This document shows, one piece after another, positions 51,224-60,200 of a DNA stretch of 64,000 nt (its first letter is position 1; each line of letters starts with the position of its first letter). Origin of the DNA: Bettongia penicillata ogilbyi (Eukaryota; Chordata; Mammalia; Diprotodontia; Potoroidae); assembly GCA_023548195.1 (NCBI GenBank), contig JAJHZJ010000221.1, forward strand, positions 4,262,358 to 4,326,357, in the 5' to 3' direction. The translations under genes were made by a program, and so were the position numbers. The notes beneath the pieces were generated by a model. The model ran no database searches. It saw only the letters and a program-made list of their open reading frames with translations, and was not told the DNA's origin.

Positions 51224-54200
51224 CACCATGTAATATGCTCTCTCCCTCTCTCTGTCTTCCTCTCTCTTTCTATCTCTTTCTATTTTTCCATCTCTCCCCC
51301 TTTTCTTTCCTTTCCTCTCCCTCTTTTTTCTTTCTTTTTCCATCTCTCTCTCATCTTTTCTCTTTCTCTCCACACCCCCTACACATATATACACACACAA
51401 ATTTACATATATATGCATATATAAATACATTGATTTCTCCTGTCACAAGATATTATGAAAAGGGCACAGATTCTAGCCTCAGAGGACCTATATTTCCATC
51501 TGTACTGCTATCTATCCAATTAGAGAATGGGTCTTTTCCTTGTAAATTTGATTCAGTTGTTTATCTACTGTAGAAATAAAACCTTTATCAGAGAAACTTG
51601 TTGCAAAGTGTTCACCACCACCACCACCACCACCCCCAGTTTCCTGCTTTTCTTCTAACTTTAGCTGCATTGGTTTTGTTTGTGCACAATCTTTTTAATT
51701 TTATTTAATCAAAATTATCCACTTTGCCTCCTGTGAACTTTTCTACCTCTTGTTTGGTCATAAATTCTTCCCTTCTCCATAGATGTGACAGGTAATTTCT
51801 TCCATGTTACTCTAATTTGCTTATAATATCATTCTTTATATCTAAATCATGTACCCATTTTGAGCTTATCTTGGTATACAATGTGAGATGCTTTTCTCTA
51901 CTTAGTTTCTGTCATACCACTTTCTCGATAGTTTTTTTATGGAATAGAGAATTCTTGCCTCAGTAGCTGAAATCTGAGTTTATCAAACATTAGCATACTT
52001 TGCTCATGTATTTGCTTCGGAAAAATTGTGTGCCTGATCTGTTCCATTGCTCAATCCCTCTTTTTCTCATCCAGTATCAAATTGTTTTGATGATGACAGC
52101 TGTGTAGTATAAATTGGTCTGGTACCGATAGACTTCTTTCCTTCTCATTTTTCCTGAGGTGGCTTTCCAGTCACTACGCTAAGTGAATATTTATTTATCT
52201 TTATAAACCAGATGTAGTAGGAATTTGGGTTTCCTACATTTGGATCTATATTCGTGTTTTTTACTCTCTTGACAGTTCAGCCGAAGTTTGTTGGTGAAAT
52301 ATCTATTGAAAATGTCAGTGCCACAGAGGCTACATTGACATGGAAGATTATACCCAACCAAAAAAACCTCAGTTTTTTGTGTCAGATTGAAGTCTACCAT
52401 GATGGAAAAAGAATAGAGGTAAGAAATGGTCTTTGGCTCATGGAATTGAACTGCTGAAAATTATTTAGACCTTTTTTCTTGATCTCTGGCATCAAAGGCT
52501 GTATGGTGTGGCAGGATCTCCGCGGAAAAGTCTCTACAATTAATTTCTAATTGCTGATTTCAATCCAAATCAGGATAGGTCTGGGCAGAGTTGTAATTAG
52601 AAACGTTTGTGTTAGGGTCACAGATCAGAAAATACCCATGAGGCAAAGAGAATAAAAGGCACCTCATTTCTTTTCAGGTGAGGAGGGAAAGCCATTGATC
52701 TATGGAGGGAAGACTGAGATCTTGGGACACTGATAGAAGGGCACTTTGCGGGGCGAATAGTTAGGACAAGGTGAGGGGGAAACTCACCCTAGAATGAAAT
52801 CTGGCAATTTTCTATTTTTAATAGTTAAAATTGCTAACTGGGTATTCTATAGCTTCAGTGATAATAAAGGACCACAAATGCTATCAAGATCCTTTAAATT
52901 CCATCCTAGCTTAGGTTTGGTTCTGGACCTGGCTTTAGCTTTAGGAAAACGCATACTCACATCGACTCTGTTTATCATTTCTTCTTTGATTTACCAGTGC
53001 AACACTTCCAATTCTGAATTCACTTTAAGGAGATTACAACCCTATGCAGCACATTCAGCTCGAGTACGCTGCTGCACAGCCTATCACTTTTGGAAATGGA
53101 GTGAATGGAACAGCAAAACCTTCACCACAAAGGAGGCTGGTAAGTTTGATTCATTGCAGTGCAACTCTAGGATGTTTATTGCTTGAGACTCAATTGCAGA
53201 CTCACGGTACTGCTTAAAACTTAAATAATGAGAGGAAAGCATTAGGGTGCTATGGTCTAGTTGAACATATTTCTAAAGACATTTCCTTTATCAAATATGT
53301 AATTTTTTTAAATGGAGGAGGGGTAGAGGGTGTTAGGGTATGAGCCTGTGATTTCATTGATGAAAGGAAATAAATATCTTCATTCACTTCAGATCTATAG
53401 CTGCTTTGCCACTTCCTGTTACAGAGAGCTGCCTGGGGCTGTGAGAAGCTGAATGACATTCTGGATCACATAATCAGTAGGTGTCAGGCAGGACTTGAAC
53501 CCAAGTCTTCTTGGCTCTATGGATGGTTCTCTGTAGGCATTATGCAAAGTGAATATTAATTTACCTTTATGTAACATTTTGAGGTTAAGTGACTTGCCCT
53601 GGGTCACTCAGCTAGTATGTGTCTGAGGCCAGATTTGAACTCAAGAAGATGAGTCTTCCTGACTCCAGGCCCAGCACTCTATACACTGTACCACCTAGTT
53701 GCCCCATATTAAATGCCTACTATATGCCCATATATGATGGTAGGGATGCAGATAATAAAAATAAAAGTCTCTGTCCACAAGAAACTTACTTTCTAATAGA
53801 GAAAGACAACAGAGGGGTAGTGACCAGGGAGGATGGCTATGCTCTGTGATGTCACCTGTAGAGATGGAAAGCAATTAATTGGCATGTATTATGGAGCAAC
53901 AGTAATATTCATGTGATTATCATTCCCAGAGCTAGGAAGAGGGAAGGGTCAAGAGTACCTGGCCAGAGAGGAGAAGCATGGTGATGGCTGTGAGTGAGGT
54001 TCCCTAGCTAGCACTTAAATTTTGATCTTCTACTTCCTTCTCCAGGGCTGCTCCACTCTATCACCCTTGACTCTGAGTGTAAGTTGTAGTTAAAGATGGT
54101 ATCATTCCGTGAAATTTTAATTAACATCTTATTTTAATTTCTTGCCCTTGATTGGGTCCTCAAGGCTTCTTTGGTTGCTTCTGTTGCTTTGAGTGTTTGT

Positions 54201-57200
54201 GGAACCAGCAACAATTTATCTATTGGGTAAATAAAAAGAGTAATTGAAGCTGAAAAATAGGAACCACATTAGCAGTTCCCTATGGTACTGCTTTAGGTTA
54301 TGAATATTCTGAATCTCTCCTGTTACTAACAGAGCCTTGATACCAACCCCAATGACAGCTCGATGATTTTTCTCCAGAATGATGACTAATAAATGGAACA
54401 TTTCTTAGCAGTGACCCTATCCCACCCAAATAATCATAGAGTCAAAGATCTTCGAGCTTGATTTGGTCCAACCTCTCAGGTTAAGGCAGTGTATTCCCCT
54501 TTTACAGATGTGGCTCGGACAAAGTAATTAGTGACTTTCTTAAGGTCATGCAGTATAGTCTGTACCCTGAAGAGGAAGCATATCCTGGGTGTCCTTCCTC
54601 ATAATGCAGTGTATTAGAAACATTGTCAGAAGAAAGGAGAGTTAGTGATATTTTTTTCAGGCTGATGGATTTCTTGATTGTCTGTCACAGGAGATCATTT
54701 TAATAAGATTAGTGAATCATTTACAAACTACTAAGCAAAATAAAGAACTTATAATTGGATCTTTTTCTTATCCATTGATTTTTTTAAAACCTCAAATTGA
54801 CATAGATTTCATTTTTGTTTTCTAGGCACTTTACAGATGCATGCTCTGAGTTTTATAACTTCCAAAAATGAAATCCAATGCGCAGGTTCTGTTTGGAGCT
54901 AAAAGAATTGATTTCTCATGCTTAAGTGGTCAGCCATAGATAGTTTAATACCAACTTAGCTGGGAGGATTGTGCAATATGAACAGGGATGCAGAGAACAA
55001 AAGGAGGAGGCTTTTCAAGTCTGAGCCCTCCTGGCTCCCCATCAAGCATCCGTACAGCATTTTTGGGGCCAATATGCATCTTTCATGCTTATAAAACTTA
55101 GGCAAAGGAACAATGGTGGTCTGTCACTTTTGGGGATTCTGGCATCATGGGAATTTACCTGGCTTACTTTCTGTAGATTATCCAACCCTATTCAATAAAT
55201 TCCATTTTATTGAATAAACATTAAGAACCTACATTAATGTGAGGTTTTTAGGGATACAATGGGAAAAACAAAGCTCTAAAGAAAAAACATTTACTGATGT
55301 TTTGTTTTTACCTCACCACCATTTCCAGACATACATACCATCTCATCCCATCACTTCTCCTTCCCCCCATCCCAATTGAATTCTTTCTCATAATTAAAAA
55401 AAAAAAGTACATTGTATTTGACAATGGATGCAACGTTCTGCCTTCTTGTCTTCCCGTATCTGTGAAGAGAAGGAAGCGTTCCATTCCATATTCTCCAGGA
55501 CCATTATTGTTTCCCATTCCCTCAAGAGTTCTGTCTTTTTCTGGTGGGGTTTTTTTCTTTCATTTTCATTGTTGTAGTCAATTTTTTATATTCTTCTCCT
55601 ATTTTTTCTTATTTTACTTGGTATTAGTTGATACAAATCTTCCATTTCTCTGAATTCCATACATTGGTCAATCCTTATGACACATTAATATCCCATTACA
55701 TTCATTTTCTCCACTTTCTTTAGACATTGCCCAGTTGATGGGCAACCAGTTTGCTTTTAATTCTTTGTTATGACAAAAAGTACTGTCCCTGCTCTTAGAG
55801 GCAATTTCCTATAGTCAAAAGGTTTGTAAGCTTAATACCAGATCTGTTAAATTATAGATTGTTGGTAGGGAAACATCCAAGGTTGTCTAAAATTATGCTA
55901 TTAGACTTAGGACTTTAGACCCACAACAATAAGTTGGGGTCCTTTAATTCTTAGTAATACTGTGGAGATAATTAGGTCAAGGGCTTGTGAAATTAGCAAC
56001 ATAAATATTATTTGTGTCTCAGTTGGTTAATGTTTTAAAAAAATTCTTTTGTGGTCTATATTGTAAATGCTTTAAAAAGAAGTATCACTTGACCAAAAGT
56101 TGGAATTGTTTTATGTGATATGAACTGTGTTGAAAATGAAAAATAAAATGAAAAAGTACTGGCATGAGAATTTTTATCTATATTGGAACTTGGTGTCTGT
56201 CTTTGACAGAAATTTGTACCCTTCAGAAGCACCAATTCTTAAGGCTAATTTCAGTCTTCATAGAAGCTATAAAACCTGATATCTGAAAGGGACTTTAGAG
56301 GACATTTAGTCCAAGTTCTTAATTTTATAATTGAAAAAACTGCTCTGCTCCATTCCCTTGACTCTTGAAGGTGGTGACTGTTGGAGGAATTAACTCCCAG
56401 AATTTCAGCAGTCAAAAATCAGTTGAGTTTATATAGTAGAAATTCTAATGGATCCAGTTAGAATGTTGCTGGGTTTTTCCCTCTTTCTCCTTCAGTGTTT
56501 AGCAGCGCACATAGATGAGCAGAAAAAGTGGATGGTAGGAGGTTGGGCAAAATTTCCTTTTCTGAACTAGAGATAGCCTGAATGTCTTGCGTATGAGCAC
56601 CTGGCATAATCCGACAACTTTTCTTTGGTTCATTTCAGCTCCCTCAGGGGCTCTCAATATCTGGAGAATTGTGGAACCTGTTTCAGGAGGATATAATGTG
56701 AAAATATTCTGGAAGGTAAGTTGTCTTGGACTCAAGTTTCCAAACGCTTTCTGGATAACTCTCTCTGGATGTTCCATGAGTACTTTAAGGTCAACATATT
56801 TGAAACTTAATTCATCATTTTCCTCCAGAACCAGTCCCTTTTTCTGACTTTCCTATTTATTATCAAAAACATCCCTATTTTCCCCAGTGCTTGTAACCCC
56901 AGTGCCATCTTTGACTCTTGATCCACTTCATCTCTACCCTTTGCAACATTCAATCACTTACCAAGTTGTGTTTCCTCAATATCTCTCACATCTGTTCCCT
57001 TATCATTTTCACTACCACTACCTTATGTCTAGACTGCTGCAATAGCCTCCTAACCATTTTCTCATCCTAGTTATTTCCCTCCTTTAGGGCACCCCCTAGA
57101 TTAGTCTTCCACATGCACAGTTTTCATCATTTCATTCTCCCAACTCATTGTGGTTCAGGGCAAAGACAGAGTCAGATGTCCTGGGTTTGAATCTCAGCTG

Positions 57201-60200
57201 TGCTCCTTACCACCTTTGTGATCTTGGGTAATTTACTTCTCCTTTCTGGACCTTAGTTACTCATTTGCAAAATAATAGAATTGGGCCAAGTGACCTCTAA
57301 CATCTCTTCTGCCTCTAAATCCATGACCCTACAAATAATATATCCTGGCTAAGGATAGCAAAATGGGATTTTTAAACATATGTTAGAGATAAGAAGATCA
57401 AAGAATGGCTACCCCTGTTATTCAGAGTAAGTGAAATGATAACAGACAGTGAAAAAAGACAGAACTGCCCAATAATGATTTTATTTTTTCTCTGCCAAGG
57501 AGGATGGCACTGAAAAGCACAGATAAGTGAGGAGGTAGGGGTTTCAGTCACTAGGTCCATATAAACTACATACCAGAATTCTGAAGGAACTGGTGGATAT
57601 GGTAGCTAAATCTCAGTTGGCAATCTTTGAAAAGTCATGGATGAGGGAAGAGATATGAGAATGAAAAAGTTGTTTCTAAAAAAGAGAAGAAAGTGGCAAG
57701 CTAGTGAACTTTGTTTTAATTGCTGGCAAAATTAAATTATTAAAGGCAGAGGTTGTGAGCACTTAGGAGGGGAAACAGCAATCACTGAAAGGCAGAATAT
57801 CTTTTTTTCCCCTTCCAAATGCTTGTTTAATGACAGAGGAGAACAAGTCCACAATAGAGAAGAAGAGTAATTATCAGTAAGGATCTTATAAAGTAATTTC
57901 TAGAGTAAAAGAGAACCTTTTATCCTTTGCTTTAAGGTATGTTATTTTCGCTGAAGACAGGGATGGCTATGAATGGATGAATATGTATTCAAATTGTTGT
58001 GAGTGTGCTTGAATTTACAAGAAAAATCCAAACAACTAAGTCAATAAGTTCCTGAAATGGCAAATAGAAGCCAGACAACTATAAGCTAGGCACTTATTTA
58101 AACTCATTCATGAGTGTCCATGATAGAAGGGATATACTTCATGAATTTTCTGATTATTTTCCACTACAAGCAATCTGGAACAGAGAAATCCAGTCCAGGA
58201 TTATCTATCTATCTAAATACCTATCTTTACTCTTTTTTTTTAAAATTTTATTTTTCCCCAATTGCATGTTGACTTTTTTTTTCATTTTTTGAAAAAAGTT
58301 TTGAGTTCCAAATTCTATCCTTCCTTTCTTCCCTCTCCTCTTTTCCTAATCTTTTCTCTTCCTGGCAGCTTGTCATACCTGAAGTCAGCCATCATATCTC
58401 TTTACCATCCCCTCCCTTTCCACTCTACCCCAGTCTTCTACCAAGCCCCCTTCTCTGAGTTAAAGATTCTAAGTTCCCAATCATTTCTTCCTTGCTTGGT
58501 TTCTGGTCACCATTCAGGTCACTCTCTACTGAGAGAGCTCCAGCTGGTCAGTTCCTTCCTAAAAGGAGGTTTTCCAAAGTGAGGCTATTACTTTTATTTT
58601 GAACACCCAAAGACTGCCAGAAACCTATAAGAGAAAACCAAGTCAGGGGGCCCTGGAAGGCATGGCACAAGAAACTCATATGCACAGCAGAAGGAAGGTC
58701 TCTGGCAGCCCAATTCCTAGCCATATCAGCTGACAGGACCTGACCAGCACCCAGGCAGCCTGAATTCAACTCAGAGTCCAGGCAGCTGACTTAGCAGCAC
58801 CAAGAAGGAAAAACTACCTGAGGTTTTACAGGAAGCCTGCTCCCAGTGCAACTTGACAACATCTCACAATGGGTAGAGCCAACCAAAGGCTTAGATGATG
58901 AAATGAAGAGATCAAGAAGGGGCCAAGACCCAAAATGTAACTTGAACCACCAGAAAACTTATCCCAAGCCCAAGGGGCAGAGAACAGGATCCCATTTTAG
59001 CTGCCTGTCCGCAGCATCCAAGACTACAGTGGGGAGCAGCATCTGACCCAAGCATAAAGACTCAATCTGGAAACCAAGCCTGGAAAAATGAGTAAGCAAA
59101 AGAAAATGCTGAACACAATGAAGAAATACTATGGATTTAGAGAAGACAGAGAGATAAAGCTAGAAAAAGTAGCTCCACAGTCGGGCAATGGCCTTATGGT
59201 GTCTCAGGTCTTTATTCCTGGCTCCTTCCTCTGCCCTCCCCATATACAGGCATATCTCATTTTATTATGCTGCACTTTATTGCACTTTGCAGATATTGCA
59301 GGGTTTTTTACAGATTGAAGGTATGTGGCAACCTTGAATTGAGCAAGTCTGTAGGTGCCGTTTTTCCAATGGCGCATGCTCACAATGTGTCCCTTTATTA
59401 CAGTTTGGTCATTCTCGCAATATTTCAGACTTTTTCATTACTCTTACAACTGTTATGATCTGTGATCAGTGATCTTTGAAGTAATTATTAATGTAATTGA
59501 TTTGGGGTACCACAAACTATGCCTATTTAAGACAGCAAAATTCATTGATAATGTTGTGGGTATTCTGACTGCTCCACCTACTGGCTATTCCCCCATCTCT
59601 CTCCCTTTCCTTGTGCTTTCCTACTTCCTGAGACACAACAATATTGAAATTAGGCTAATTAATAACCCTACAATGGCCTCTAAGTGTTCAAGTGAAAGGA
59701 AGAGTTAATCAATGTAGCAAATTTCATTGTTATCTTATTTTAAGAAACTGCCATAGCCACCCCAACCATTAGCAACCACCACCCTGATCAGTTGGTAGCT
59801 GTCAATATCAGGGCAAGATCTCCACCAGCAAAAAGATAAATTACTCACTGAAGGATCAGATGATGCATTTTTGATGATTGCATTTTTTAGCAATAAAGTA
59901 TTTTTTAATTATGTACATTTTTTAGACATGATACTATTACATGCTTAACAGAGTGGAGTATAGTGTAAAACTAATTTAATTGCACTGGAAAACCAACAAA
60001 TTCATTTAATTTACTTTATTGCAATGGTCTGAAATCAAACCTATAGTATTTCCCAGGTATTCTTGTAGATTAGAGATCTGAGTAATAGAAATCATAGTAT
60101 CTTAAGAGTTCAGAGAGATCCTAGAATTCATCTGATCTAACCTTCCATTCATCTAGGAAATCTTATCTACTACTACATCTCTGGATGGTCATTGAGTTTC

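Larger units (their letters stand above)
53140..56638 (+). other. OSMR: OSMR intron 9 (3.5 kb)
   Basis: It contains an antisense tRNA-derived SINE (53580-53704), antisense L2 pieces (53708-53850, 55195-55290), an antisense MIR (about 54430-54560) and an antisense L1 3' region (55290-55800). The remainder, mainly 53850-54420, 54570-55190 and 55810-56260, shows nothing recognised. Confidence 0.5.

Noticed and set aside
51130..51573. 147-codon open frame in intron 7
   Set aside because: It is mostly CT and CA microsatellite followed by C/T-rich sequence.
52276..52280. Second AG (52279-52280) as acceptor of exon 8
   Set aside because: It lies five bases downstream and breaks the phase-1 join. 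The first AG keeps the frame.
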